DNA of 64,000 nt, from contig JADLGN010000005.1 of assembly GCA_020849295.1 (NCBI GenBank), positions 62,001 through 126,000 of the forward strand, in the 5' to 3' direction. This DNA comes from Bacteroidia bacterium (GTDB taxonomy: Bacteria; Bacteroidota; Bacteroidia; NS11-12g; UBA9320). Below, in pieces: positions 17,357-28,740 of the stretch (its first letter is position 1; each line of letters opens with the position of its first letter). The notes beneath the pieces were generated by a model. That model was not told the DNA's origin and did no database searches. It saw nothing but the letters and a program-made list of their open reading frames with translations. The position numbers were made by a program, and so were the translations under genes.

Positions 17357-18442
17357 ATGTATAGGTGTTTATTCATATTGCTTTTTATATCACAAAATAA
17401 ATCAATTGCTCAATATACAAGAGCTTTTGGCGGTATGTATTTCCCGGGTTTTCTATATGCTCATACTGCTGATGCAAGAAATTTAGAATCGCATGTACAA
17501 GGTTTTGAAATTTCTTATTCGCAATTAAATAATTATAATAAAAGTTGGAACAAATATTATAAAGATGCTTCTGTAAATTATAATTTTTTTTATATGAATC
17601 TTGGAAATCCCAAACTTACAGGCAGTATATATTCTTTATGTACAAATTTTCAATTTAATATTAAAGGAAATTCAAAAAGCCATCTTGCACTCAGGTTTGG
17701 AACTGGTTTGGGATATATAACACAAAAATTTGATTTTTATAAAAATCGTAAAAATATGGCTATTGGCAGTAACATAAACGGATGCATACAACTTGGATTA
17801 TATATTCAACATAAACTTTCTTCAAAAATTGACATGAGAGCAGGATTGGGAGTTACACATTTTTCAAATGGTAGTATGAGAGTGCCTAACTTAGGAGTAA
17901 ATATGCCATCTCTATTTATCGGCTTACAAACAAGATACAAATATCGTAATACTTTGCCAGATACAACTTCAAAAATTTCTAAACAAGCAAAACACACCGT
18001 TTTGTTTAATTATGCTTTTAAAGAAAAATTTACAGCCAAACCAAGAGTTTTTAATATTTATAATATTGGGTATCGAATGACTAATAACATTTCGCCAGTA
18101 CGAGACTGGTACTGGGGTGGCGATATAGTTTGGGATGCAACACACCCTTATACTCATGATTTGAAAAACCCTAATCCACGTGTTGCTATTGATAATTCAA
18201 CTGAAGCAGGTATATTGGTTGGTCACCAATATAATATTGGACAATTAAGTTTTCTAACTGACATTGGTATATATATACTAAACCCATATCAGACCAAATA
18301 TTTTACTTATCAAAGACTTGGATTCAGATATAGGTTTAATAAAAAATGGTTTGCAAATGGTACTTTAAAAGTGCATTTTGGTACTGCTGATTACTTTGAA
18401 TGGGGTATTGGTTATAGTTTTGATAAATTTAAAATAAAATGA
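17357..18442 (+). CDS. PagL-like acyloxyacyl hydrolase (lipid A deacylase family)
   Basis: A 361-residue outer-membrane beta-barrel from the ATG at 17357 (MYRCLFILLFISQNKSIAQ signal peptide); the TTG four codons upstream is less likely. The PagL active-site motif THFSNGSM is present, with His168 and Ser170 as the probable catalytic pair, preceded by HKLSSKIDMRAGLGV. PagL removes the 3-O-acyl chain of lipid A; Bacteroidota members are annotated as acyloxyacyl hydrolases and usually, as here, carry a longer C-terminal barrel part (residues 200-361). Its stop overlaps the start of the head-GIN lipoprotein by four bases, so the two genes are coupled. Confidence 0.82.
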   Translation: MYRCLFILLFISQNKSIAQYTRAFGGMYFPGFLYAHTADARNLESHVQGFEISYSQLNNYNKSWNKYYKDASVNYNFFYMNLGNPKLTGSIYSLCTNFQFNIKGNSKSHLALRFGTGLGYITQKFDFYKNRKNMAIGSNINGCIQLGLYIQHKLSSKIDMRAGLGVTHFSNGSMRVPNLGVNMPSLFIGLQTRYKYRNTLPDTTSKISKQAKHTVLFNYAFKEKFTAKPRVFNIYNIGYRMTNNISPVRDWYWGGDIVWDATHPYTHDLKNPNPRVAIDNSTEAGILVGHQYNIGQLSFLTDIGIYILNPYQTKYFTYQRLGFRYRFNKKWFANGTLKVHFGTADYFEWGIGYSFDKFKIK

Positions 18443-19191
18443 ATTTTAAAAAAAATGTTATAATATTTATTATTTCAGTTTTAAATTTTTCATGTATGAA
18501 AGAGCAGTTGAATGATTGTTTTCAGTCAACCGGAGCAGACATAAGTATTACTAAACAATTAAACTCTTTCAGTAAAATAAATATAGGCGAAAATTTTAAC
18601 ATTATACTAAAACAAGACACTTCACAAAATGAGCATATAAAAATCACAGGTGGGAAAAATATCATTAGTCAGATTGTAACTAATGTAAAAAATGGAACTC
18701 TTAGTGTAAAAAACAGAAACACCTGCAACTTTGTACGCAGTTATAAACGAAAAATAACTTTAGAAATTTATGTTAAATATTTAGATGAAATCATACTTAC
18801 ATCGGTTGCAGAACTTAACACTCCCGACACTTTATATTTTGAAAATCGTACTATTAAAATTAAAAATCTTGGTCTTGGCGATGTTAAAATAAACATAAAA
18901 TCAGGTTTTCTTGATATTCAAAGTATAAACTCCGGCAGTTTAACTTTATCAGGTTTTTCAAACATTATGAGTTGCAGTATAGAGGAGGTTAGCAGTTTTG
19001 ATGCACTAAACTTACTTTGTGACGATATTTATATTGATTGTCATAGCCCGCTTAATTGTTATGTGTTTCCAAAAATTAAATTATACGCCAAACTGTTCAA
19101 TTCAGGTAATGTATTTTACAGAAACGGGTCTGATGACTTAAAAACATATCTTGTAGAAAAAAGAGGTAGTGGCAGTTTGCTAAAATTATAA
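18439..19191 (+). CDS. Head-GIN (DUF2807) lipoprotein
   Basis: A 250-residue protein with a lipoprotein signal ending at Cys19 (VLNFSC) and a DUF2807 beta-helix domain with FSKINIGENFNIILKQD near 45 and repeated strands such as LDIQSINSGSLTLSGF. The family, once described as putative auto-transporter adhesins, is widespread in Bacteroidota and of unknown function. It overlaps the PagL-like gene by four bases, which suggests both act at the outer membrane under common control. It converges with the next minus-strand gene with only 8 bases between stops. Confidence 0.85.
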   Translation: MNFKKNVIIFIISVLNFSCMKEQLNDCFQSTGADISITKQLNSFSKINIGENFNIILKQDTSQNEHIKITGGKNIISQIVTNVKNGTLSVKNRNTCNFVRSYKRKITLEIYVKYLDEIILTSVAELNTPDTLYFENRTIKIKNLGLGDVKINIKSGFLDIQSINSGSLTLSGFSNIMSCSIEEVSSFDALNLLCDDIYIDCHSPLNCYVFPKIKLYAKLFNSGNVFYRNGSDDLKTYLVEKRGSGSLLKL

Positions 19192-19199
19192 ATCAAAAA

Positions 19200-22100
19200 C
19201 TATTCTTCACTTTCATCAAATTTTTCTATAAATTTTGATACAGTTCTTGTAGTGCCTGGTCTTATATTGTAATTTGATTTTTGAACTTCTGAGTATTTAT
19301 CCCTTATTAAGTCATTAAATTCTTTATCAGAACTAATTGCAACCAGATTATTTCTAAAATATTCAAAATAAAACCAATCGTATTTTGATAGTTCAAAATA
19401 TATTTTAATACTTGCTCCGCTGCGTTTTATCTGCATTTGCATACGACTTGTAAAACTTTTGTTTATCTGTTGTCCGTTTATTACAGAAATTCCTATTGGT
19501 TCTGTACTAAACCACGATTTGTTTAATGGCGAATATTTAAACCTTACCTCACTAAAAATCATTTTGCGTTTTATTTCATCTTCAACTTGAAATTCACCAA
19601 TTTCAGTTGCTTTTTTAAGTGTTGATTTAAGTTGTTTATCGCTTAAAAATTCACCAAGATTATATTTAAAATCATCATCCATATATGTAAGTCTGTAAGC
19701 ACTTTCTCCTTTTTCTTTAATAATATCTACCATTCTTTTATATGCATCTTTAGGTAATAAAATATCTAAAGCCATAAATGCATCCATTGAGTAACTGCTA
19801 TCTTCTTCTTTTTTGTAAATTTTTCCTGATATAAGTGGATCTAATACAGGCATAGTAAAACCAAGATTAAGTTTGCCTTGAGTGCTTATCACTCTTGTTT
19901 TTTCATTAAATGTAATAATACATCCTCGAGGTGCATCTTTTAGTATTCTGTCTTTATTGCCTACTTTAAATTCTGAATTTAGCTCATCATAAATAAATAT
20001 TCCGGTATCTGTGGTAAACTCGGGGTCAGCATATTTTCTTTTGAAATTGAAAAATGTAGGATATATCAAAGCCGTATCAAGAGCTGAGTTCAAACTGACT
20101 GATACAAATTTATTTTCGTCATTTTTAGGATCTCTTGCATCTATTACAATATTTTTAGGGTCAGGTCTGTCTTTGTATCTAATCCAATTGCTGCCAATAT
20201 TAAAGGTATGTAAAGGTTTTACATAACCATTAAAACTAAGAAATTCGTTATTTGAGTTTATTTCAAATGAACCTTTGTATCCAATCATCGGATATATTTT
20301 AAAAATAATTGAATCTGTTATAAAACCTGCTGCTTGTACAGTACTATCTGGTAATACTCTAAGCTTATTAAAAAATATTTCTTGTTTTGTTTTATACTTA
20401 TCATTATACCTATAAATTCCGCTTCCACTTATTGATTTTCTGCCCAAAATTTTTAGTGTTGCAGAAAAAAATTCATGATATTTGTTTGCTCTTGCTGCAA
20501 GCATTTTTGCATTTTTAAGAGGCAAAATATCTGCTTCTTTTTCAATAGTTACCTTACCATCGTTAGGAAAAACTCTAGAATCTGCAATATCTATATAGGG
20601 TACATTTTCTGCGTAAATTATTCCTTCTTTCATATCAAACAAAGCTTTGTCAGAGTCAAACTTCAATCCATCCATATCAGGTTTTAATGCTACAAATTGA
20701 GAGGTTTTCAGTTTGTTGCTTTTGGTTAATAAAATTGTTTGCTTGTCCATTTCCCAAAAAAACTGATCCATATTTGAAGCAAATTGGTTATATGCAAAAG
20801 TTGTATATTGCCCTGCAATATTTGCTTTAAAATCTCCTGTACGTTTGTCAAAATCAACATAAGAGTTTACATTACTACTCGAAAATGCAATTTTTTGTTT
20901 ATCAATTGTACTTATTTGAATATTTGAAGTATCAGCTTTTACACTATTAGTTGCAAATTTCATTTGATTGCTTGTAAGTTTTGCATTATCCCATTCAAGA
21001 AGTCCATTGCCAGATAGTAGTTTTGGTGTCATTACCATTTTGCCTGAAAATTGTTGTCCGTTTCTAAAAATTTCGGCTGTATTACTTGTAGTTGTAATAT
21101 AAAGGCTATCTTTTTTTGGAACCCAATGATTATAAACTTTCACAGCTTTTACTTTTGGATATTTTTCTGATTCGTCAATAGTAAACAATTCAGTATTTGA
21201 GTTCATAGAATCCGGCAAAAGCACAATATCATTTGATTTTATTTTTGCTCCAAGATACTCTACTTCTCCTTTTGCTGTAAGACCTTTGTCATTCAAAGTA
21301 ATATCAATTTTACCGTTTCCTTTGTTTTTGTACATAGGATAACCTTCAGGAGGCGACTCTCTTTCAAATCCAAGCGAATAATCTTTCATTATTTTAGCTT
21401 CAAATCTAAACTCAGGTAATATATCAGCACTTACAAAAGAACCCGGAAACTTCAATCCGCTAATGGTAAAATTATCAATACTATCAATTGTAAACGGGTC
21501 AACTTTAAAATAAAAATCATTATCATTATATGCTCCTTTGTAAATACTGTTTTTCTGATATGAAATTTTTGATGATTTTTCACTAACAAAAATTGGATAT
21601 TCACCGTTTGAAGTATCAGCCCCCGATTTATTATTAGGTTTATCAATATATATAGTTCCGCTTATATCTTTAAGAAGAGATGTAACCGGTACTAGCGAAT
21701 TGCCTGTTACAGAGTCCGGATAATACAATCTCAGCGAATCAATTTTATCAGAATGAACAAGAAATTTTAAATAATTAAATTTAAATTCATCTGAATAAAA
21801 GTCAAACCATCCAGCAGTAAGTTTACCGCCAAAATCAATATTTCTTTTACTTTTTATATATAAAATCTGTTCACGCGGGTATGCTACCACTGTTTGCGAA
21901 TCGCTAAAATTAAATGCCGCAACCCCTTCAATTACAAAATTATTATTTACAAGATTGAGATACGAGTTTGGTCTTCCACCAATTATTGATCTAAAGCGAA
22001 TTACATCATAATCGGTAAGCTTAAAGTGTGAATTTACATAATCAAATATTTTTCGTTTTACTTTTATTTTACCTGAAGATGGGTTGTAATAAATATACCC

Positions 22101-23585
22101 GTTGTCTGCAAGATTTATTATCTGATTTACAATTTTATCAGGAGTACTCCCCATCCACTGTGCGTATTGGCCTATAGTAAATTCGCGACTTTTTGTTTGG
22201 ATACAGTATTGCTGAATTTTATTTACTGGATTATAATTAAGCATTCCCTGCATTTTTTCATAGTTAAATTCTCTGAAATAATTTATAGATTCAAACCTTG
22301 CTGTGCCATCTTTGGTATTCATCAAAAAATCAATTTTTGGCTGCTCAAGTGTCCATTGTACTTTGTCAACATAAAACTCCAAACCATGATCTGTATTGTA
22401 AAACGGCGATCTTTCAATACCTTCTTCGCCTCTGTTCATTGTTATTTTTTTGCTTTCTATGTTAAAATTAAAATTTAGTTTTGGATGAAAAATAAATCCA
22501 CTATCAGTCAATATTGTTACAGCAGTTTGTTGTGAGGTAATTCTTTTGTCGCGTATAACAAATGCCTCAGACTCTGCTTTCAGTTTTAATTTGTTTTTAT
22601 AATAAAATTCAAGTATTGCAGGATTTTCGGCTGTACCAATACCTATTATATCTCTTCCCTGAATACTAAATCCGCCGTTGTATTTGGCTAAACCCTCAGA
22701 AATTTTTTCTAATGACATATTGGTTTTATATGCAGTAAACTGCGGATATTTTGAATCTTTAAAATCTTTTTGAGTTTCGCTTAATCGTTCATAAGATGCT
22801 CTTTCTTTTAGTTTACCGTATAATGGGGTTGGTAAAAAATGTTTGTTTGTAAAAAGTACTGAATCAGCCTCAAATTCAACTTTCGACATATCAATTGAGT
22901 AATTTTTTAAAACAGCATTAACATCTGCTTGAGCAAATCCTACCCTTGTCCAATATACTTTACCTCCTTTGCCTTTCCAAGTATTTTTTTCCAAATCATA
23001 AACTCCCGATGTGGTTTTTATTTCCAATTTGTCATCAATAGTAGTACCTGTCAAATCAATATTATTAAACTCAATCAGGTATTTACTTTTTGTAAAATTA
23101 TATTTAAAATCAGTTTCAGTATATGACCATTTTTTTGATTCTGCTATATAAATTGCATTTTCTTCAAACATGCTTTTTGATGTTTTTAAAAGTAGTTTTA
23201 CTTTTGATGAACCGGCTTTTGAAGCATCATAAACTGCCTTTATCCAAAATTCAAATTTGTCATCTTTTAAACCCTTTATTGAATCTTTTGAGCAAACTAA
23301 TGTAAGCAAATAAAGCTCAAAATCAGGTGAAACTTTCATTTTGTTTATCAATAATTCATCAGCAATTTTTATTATTAATAATTTATTTTCATCAGAAAAC
23401 TTTGTGGTTTTCCATATTTTTTCAAATTTATCAAACGCTTTTGAAGGATTTTCCTCTGAAGTGCTTTTCATAAAATCTTTTAATTCTACAATAAAAACTT
23501 CATGTTTTTTTGAAAACGACTTTGGTTGTGAATACAACAAACCGAATTGAATAATGGCAACAATAAATAAAATTTTTCTCAGCAT
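19200..23585 (-). CDS. Very large exported protein of unknown function
   Basis: From the ATG at 23585 it has 1461 residues: a signal peptide (MLRKILFIVAIIQFGLLYSQ) with no lipobox cysteine, a helical region to about 160, then more than 1200 residues of beta-rich sequence in which similar phrases recur (DSVLFTNKHF, DSLRLYYPDS, KDSLYITTTSNTAEIFRNG). There is no recognised catalytic motif, sorting domain or membrane anchor, and the C-terminus is acidic (KFIEKFDESEE). The pattern recalls long beta-solenoid or jelly-roll envelope proteins, but I do not recognise the family. The TTG six codons upstream is less likely than this ATG. It overlaps the 3' end of prmA by 7 bases, so it is probably co-transcribed with it. 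Confidence 0.75.
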   Translation of the reverse strand: MLRKILFIVAIIQFGLLYSQPKSFSKKHEVFIVELKDFMKSTSEENPSKAFDKFEKIWKTTKFSDENKLLIIKIADELLINKMKVSPDFELYLLTLVCSKDSIKGLKDDKFEFWIKAVYDASKAGSSKVKLLLKTSKSMFEENAIYIAESKKWSYTETDFKYNFTKSKYLIEFNNIDLTGTTIDDKLEIKTTSGVYDLEKNTWKGKGGKVYWTRVGFAQADVNAVLKNYSIDMSKVEFEADSVLFTNKHFLPTPLYGKLKERASYERLSETQKDFKDSKYPQFTAYKTNMSLEKISEGLAKYNGGFSIQGRDIIGIGTAENPAILEFYYKNKLKLKAESEAFVIRDKRITSQQTAVTILTDSGFIFHPKLNFNFNIESKKITMNRGEEGIERSPFYNTDHGLEFYVDKVQWTLEQPKIDFLMNTKDGTARFESINYFREFNYEKMQGMLNYNPVNKIQQYCIQTKSREFTIGQYAQWMGSTPDKIVNQIINLADNGYIYYNPSSGKIKVKRKIFDYVNSHFKLTDYDVIRFRSIIGGRPNSYLNLVNNNFVIEGVAAFNFSDSQTVVAYPREQILYIKSKRNIDFGGKLTAGWFDFYSDEFKFNYLKFLVHSDKIDSLRLYYPDSVTGNSLVPVTSLLKDISGTIYIDKPNNKSGADTSNGEYPIFVSEKSSKISYQKNSIYKGAYNDNDFYFKVDPFTIDSIDNFTISGLKFPGSFVSADILPEFRFEAKIMKDYSLGFERESPPEGYPMYKNKGNGKIDITLNDKGLTAKGEVEYLGAKIKSNDIVLLPDSMNSNTELFTIDESEKYPKVKAVKVYNHWVPKKDSLYITTTSNTAEIFRNGQQFSGKMVMTPKLLSGNGLLEWDNAKLTSNQMKFATNSVKADTSNIQISTIDKQKIAFSSSNVNSYVDFDKRTGDFKANIAGQYTTFAYNQFASNMDQFFWEMDKQTILLTKSNKLKTSQFVALKPDMDGLKFDSDKALFDMKEGIIYAENVPYIDIADSRVFPNDGKVTIEKEADILPLKNAKMLAARANKYHEFFSATLKILGRKSISGSGIYRYNDKYKTKQEIFFNKLRVLPDSTVQAAGFITDSIIFKIYPMIGYKGSFEINSNNEFLSFNGYVKPLHTFNIGSNWIRYKDRPDPKNIVIDARDPKNDENKFVSVSLNSALDTALIYPTFFNFKRKYADPEFTTDTGIFIYDELNSEFKVGNKDRILKDAPRGCIITFNEKTRVISTQGKLNLGFTMPVLDPLISGKIYKKEEDSSYSMDAFMALDILLPKDAYKRMVDIIKEKGESAYRLTYMDDDFKYNLGEFLSDKQLKSTLKKATEIGEFQVEDEIKRKMIFSEVRFKYSPLNKSWFSTEPIGISVINGQQINKSFTSRMQMQIKRSGASIKIYFELSKYDWFYFEYFRNNLVAISSDKEFNDLIRDKYSEVQKSNYNIRPGTTRTVSKFIEKFDESEE

Positions 23586-24388
23586 TTTTTTAAGTATATA
23601 CAAGCCCAGTTATCTTTGCTTTTTGTATTTAAAATTTCAAGTTTCAGTTCATTTGATTTTTTTTCAAAATCAATTACATCGCTAATATAAAAACCACTCA
23701 AAAGCATTATTCCACCTGATTTTAATGCTTCATGGTATTTTTCTATCAATTGAAGATTTATATTTTTGGTAATATTGCTCAAAATCAAATCAAATTTTCC
23801 TTCAAAATTGCTTTCTCTTTTAAAAACAGAAATTCTCTTGCAATTATTGTTTTTAATATTTTCTAAACTGTTTTCTACAGCCCAATCTTCATTATCTATA
23901 GCTGTAATTTTTCTTGCTCCGAGTTTTTCGGAAAGAATAGCAAGTATTCCTGTTCCGCAGCCCATATCCATTACATCCATATTTTCTGGTTTTATTTCAA
24001 ACAACGACTGTGCCATGAGATAAGTTGTAGAATGGTGGCCTGTGCCAAAAGACATTTTAGGCGTAATTACTATTTCGTATTTTGTGTTTGTTGGTGTATG
24101 AAAGGTTGCCCTAATTATACAATCATCGTTTATTTTTACAGAATTGTAGCTGCTTTCCCACTCAGCATTCCAGTTTTTATTTTCAACTGATTTAATTTGG
24201 TAATTGGTATTGATATTATACTTTGACAGAACAAAATCTATTTCTTCATTTTTTATTTCTTTGTTTCTGATATAACATTTTAAAGTATTATTTTCTTCCC
24301 AAATTCCTTCAATACCAATATTAATAAGCTCTGATTGGACAATTTCAATTAAGTTTTCCGGACAATTTATTGTAATTTCTGAATACAA
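23579..24388 (-). CDS. prmA: Ribosomal protein L11 methyltransferase
   Basis: A 269-residue enzyme that trimethylates ribosomal protein L11. The SAM-binding motif VMDMGCGTGILAILSEKLGA sits near 140, preceded by the PrmA signature MSFGTGHHSTTYLMAQ, and LILSNITKNI matches the NPPY-like motif IV region. There is no in-frame ATG between the upstream stop and the conserved N-terminal sequence, so TTG at 24388 is the probable start. A -7 element sits only 5 bases upstream, which would make a leaderless or nearly leaderless message. It lies upstream of, and overlaps, the 1461-residue exported protein gene. Confidence 0.92.
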   Translation of the reverse strand: MYSEITINCPENLIEIVQSELINIGIEGIWEENNTLKCYIRNKEIKNEEIDFVLSKYNINTNYQIKSVENKNWNAEWESSYNSVKINDDCIIRATFHTPTNTKYEIVITPKMSFGTGHHSTTYLMAQSLFEIKPENMDVMDMGCGTGILAILSEKLGARKITAIDNEDWAVENSLENIKNNNCKRISVFKRESNFEGKFDLILSNITKNINLQLIEKYHEALKSGGIMLLSGFYISDVIDFEKKSNELKLEILNTKSKDNWACIYLKKC

Positions 24389-24393
24389 GAATT

Positions 24394-24401
24394 CAAAATT
24401 A
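24394..24401 (-). promoter_or_regulatory. -7 element immediately upstream of prmA
   Basis: On the minus strand this reads TAATTTTG, fitting TAnnTTTG. Only 5 bases separate it from the TTG start of prmA. Confidence 0.45.
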
Positions 24402-24445
24402 CACGAAAAGAAACAGCATGTCTAATAAAAATTTTATTGATATTG

Positions 24446-25147
24446 TTAATTTATAACAAAGCAAAATTTCATTCCGCCTGTACAGTTTATATAGTTAAAT
24501 TTTCCTGGAACTACATAATAGCCTTTCATGTCATAATAATTTATAGGAGACCAGCCGGGCATATCGAAATCAGGAGTTGTTGAAACTAACTCGGTTTTTC
24601 TTGTTCCGAGCCCTCCATAAATTTCAAAATATAATTTGTCATTTATTTTTTTATTTAATCCTACAATTAAATTTACTGTAATTGCAGTTTTTTCAAATTT
24701 TACTTGTTTTAGTTTGTATGCTCCAATTGAGTTCCACGACCAAATAGTTCTACCTGACGAGGTTAAATAATATGTCATTAATGAACTATAATTTGTATAA
24801 CTGATACCGGAATTAAGTGCAGTAAAAAATTGATAACTTTCTTTGGGCTTAAAATAATACCTTAAATCTCCCCTACACTTTATTCCTGTATAGTTTTCAT
24901 TTGGTATTACATAGTTTGCCAATATTGCACCGACTTCTAATTGCCAAGAAAATGGACTTTCATTTTTAAAATTGAACGACCTTTCATAAGCTATTGTAAA
25001 TGCCTGATTATGCCAATCAAGTAGAGAAAACGGATTTATTTTAAATGAGTTTTTGGAAGGAAAAGGAGTATCATCTGCTAATGTTAATACATTAGAAATA
25101 GCAGTAACAAATAAAATAAGAATGTATTTTATCAAATTATTTTCCAA
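24446..25147 (-). CDS. Predicted outer-membrane beta-barrel protein
   Basis: A 233-residue protein with a signal peptide (to about residue 24) and alternating aromatic/hydrophobic strands resembling DUF3575-type or small OmpA-like barrels (SFKINPFSLLDWHNQAFTIAYERSFN, then CRGDLRYYFKP and YFEIYGGLGTRK). It ends in an aromatic strand plus short tail (MKFCFVIN). It overlaps the 3' end of the upstream LVIVD lipoprotein gene by 11 bases, so the two are translationally coupled. Function is unknown; it is likely the outer-membrane partner of the two lipoproteins. Confidence 0.68.
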   Translation of the reverse strand: MENNLIKYILILFVTAISNVLTLADDTPFPSKNSFKINPFSLLDWHNQAFTIAYERSFNFKNESPFSWQLEVGAILANYVIPNENYTGIKCRGDLRYYFKPKESYQFFTALNSGISYTNYSSLMTYYLTSSGRTIWSWNSIGAYKLKQVKFEKTAITVNLIVGLNKKINDKLYFEIYGGLGTRKTELVSTTPDFDMPGWSPINYYDMKGYYVVPGKFNYINCTGGMKFCFVIN

Positions 25148-25901
25148 TTTCTATTTTGCTAAGCAAATTAAGTGAAGTTGGCAAATTTGAATAATCATAT
25201 TGCTTAATTCCTTCTTTTCCGGTTGTGATAAGCAAATTATTTGAAGGTATTAAATCAAAAGCGAAAATATTTGCAAATGTGTTTTTTAAAATTGGATTGG
25301 CTGGGTTAGAAATATCAAAATAAGCTATACTTTCTGCATTATCACATACAAAAAGATGTGTGCCATCTACGCCAAGTCCCCATGGATTTTTCATAGGAAT
25401 TGCTTTAATAAATTGGGGGTCACTTTTACTTGAAATATCAATTACCTCAAGTTGATTTAATCCTCGTGCACAATTTGTACCTGTTCGTAAGGTTATATAT
25501 GCATAATTTTCTTGAACCACTACCGGATCGCAACTTACAATATGCGAATATGTGCTTACAACAGTAGGGTTTGCAGGGTCAGTTAGCGAACAAATAATCA
25601 TTCCATTATTAGAACCAATGTACAAATACTGTTGGTAGTAAAAAATTGTTTCTATTCCAAACCCCATATCTTTTTCGCTTGTTTTTGTCGGTTTTGAAGG
25701 ATTTGCAAGAGTGTAAACATGAAGTTTAGATTCGTCAACGATATAAAGAAAATTTTCTGCTATGCAATATCTTGCAAGCGAGCCGCTTTTGCCTGTTATG
25801 CCTGAATTATTTGGAGATAATAAATCATTTTGTGAACCTTTATCACAACTTATAAAAGTTATAGTTATTAGTATGCTGAATAATAAATTTATTTTTTTCA
25901 T
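25137..25901 (-). CDS. LVIVD-repeat lipoprotein
   Basis: A 254-residue lipoprotein with the acylation site at Cys19 (TFISC), followed by at least four LVIVD-type beta-propeller repeats, each ending in a phrase such as VYTLANPSKPTKTS, ICSLTDPANPTVVS, VIDISSKSDPQFIK or YFDISNPANPILKN. LVIVD repeats form propellers on surface proteins of bacteria and archaea; no enzymatic role is known. It lies 20 bases downstream of a second LVIVD lipoprotein and overlaps the barrel gene. The short repeat number suggests an incomplete propeller or one completed by a partner. Confidence 0.83.
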   Translation of the reverse strand: MKKINLLFSILITITFISCDKGSQNDLLSPNNSGITGKSGSLARYCIAENFLYIVDESKLHVYTLANPSKPTKTSEKDMGFGIETIFYYQQYLYIGSNNGMIICSLTDPANPTVVSTYSHIVSCDPVVVQENYAYITLRTGTNCARGLNQLEVIDISSKSDPQFIKAIPMKNPWGLGVDGTHLFVCDNAESIAYFDISNPANPILKNTFANIFAFDLIPSNNLLITTGKEGIKQYDYSNLPTSLNLLSKIEIGK

Positions 25902-25921
25902 TTTTTAATTGTTTTAATAAA

Positions 25922-26524
25922 TTATTCTTCGAAACTTCTTGAGTATCCTAAGTAACACTCTGGTTTGTAAATAGTATCTTTTTCCCATGATAATAATATT
26001 CCTTTTCTTTCATCAGCACATTCATAAAAAACTCTCGATTCATTGGGAAAATATTTATTCATCAAATCATTTGTTGGTCTTAACTTACTAATTTGAATAG
26101 TATTAATAATACTTGTAACTTTTGCATTTAGTGGGTCGCTGATATCTATTGTTACTAAGTTTCCATTACAATCAGCGTATAGATAATTTCCTTTTCTTGC
26201 AAGGTCTATGTTGCCTGGTATATTTATAAATGCTTTTTTAATCGGATTAATTTTATCAGAATTATCTATTACATGTATTCCTTTATTTTCATCGCTTATA
26301 AGGAGCATTTTGCCATATTTGAATATTTTACCTGGTTTTACAAGCACTCTTGGATTGGTGCTATAAATTACTTCATTTATAGTGTTTGAATCAACATACA
26401 CCGGCTTAAAACCTATTGCAATACTTGGAATTTTTACACTATTGTCTTCATTATAACAAGCACTTAGCAGAGTTACAACAAACAGAATAAATGCAAAATT
26501 CAATAGCTGATTTTGACTTTTCAT
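25922..26524 (-). CDS. Short LVIVD-type lipoprotein
   Basis: A 200-residue lipoprotein with Cys23 at the end of the signal peptide (LLSAC) and two or three propeller-like repeats (GKMLLISDENKGIHVIDNSDKINPIKKAFI, then GNYLYADCNGNLVTIDISDPLNAKV). The C-terminal 50 residues are not repeat-like and contain CADERKGILLSWEKDTIYKPECY, with two cysteines that could pair. It is the first gene of a three-gene set with the next LVIVD lipoprotein and the barrel gene. Function is not known; together the two lipoproteins could provide the six or seven blades of a propeller. Confidence 0.75.
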   Translation of the reverse strand: MKSQNQLLNFAFILFVVTLLSACYNEDNSVKIPSIAIGFKPVYVDSNTINEVIYSTNPRVLVKPGKIFKYGKMLLISDENKGIHVIDNSDKINPIKKAFINIPGNIDLARKGNYLYADCNGNLVTIDISDPLNAKVTSIINTIQISKLRPTNDLMNKYFPNESRVFYECADERKGILLSWEKDTIYKPECYLGYSRSFEE

Positions 26525-26595
26525 AATTATTAATTTTTTAATTATAACAAATCAACACTTAAGTTATAATAAACCCCTATTGAAGAAAAGAAATA

Positions 26596-28575
<1,980 letters not shown>

Positions 28576-28681
28576 CTACTTCATTCAGAGCAATTTTTTA
28601 GGCTTTATTTATATGCTTGTTTTCCACAAGTAATTAACGATTTGGGCATTTTTCACATTTATATGATTATTATATTTTATC

Positions 28682-28709
28682 AAAAAAAAAGAGGGATATT
28701 ACTCCCTCA
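28682..28709 (-). terminator. Intrinsic terminator downstream of the 28741-29700 gene
   Basis: On the minus strand: stem TGAGGGA, loop GTAATA, stem TCCCTC, followed by nine T (28682-28690). It separates the barrel gene and its upstream operon from gyrB. Confidence 0.8.
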
Positions 28710-28740
28710 TTTTCTTATTAATAATTAATATTCTTTTTAT

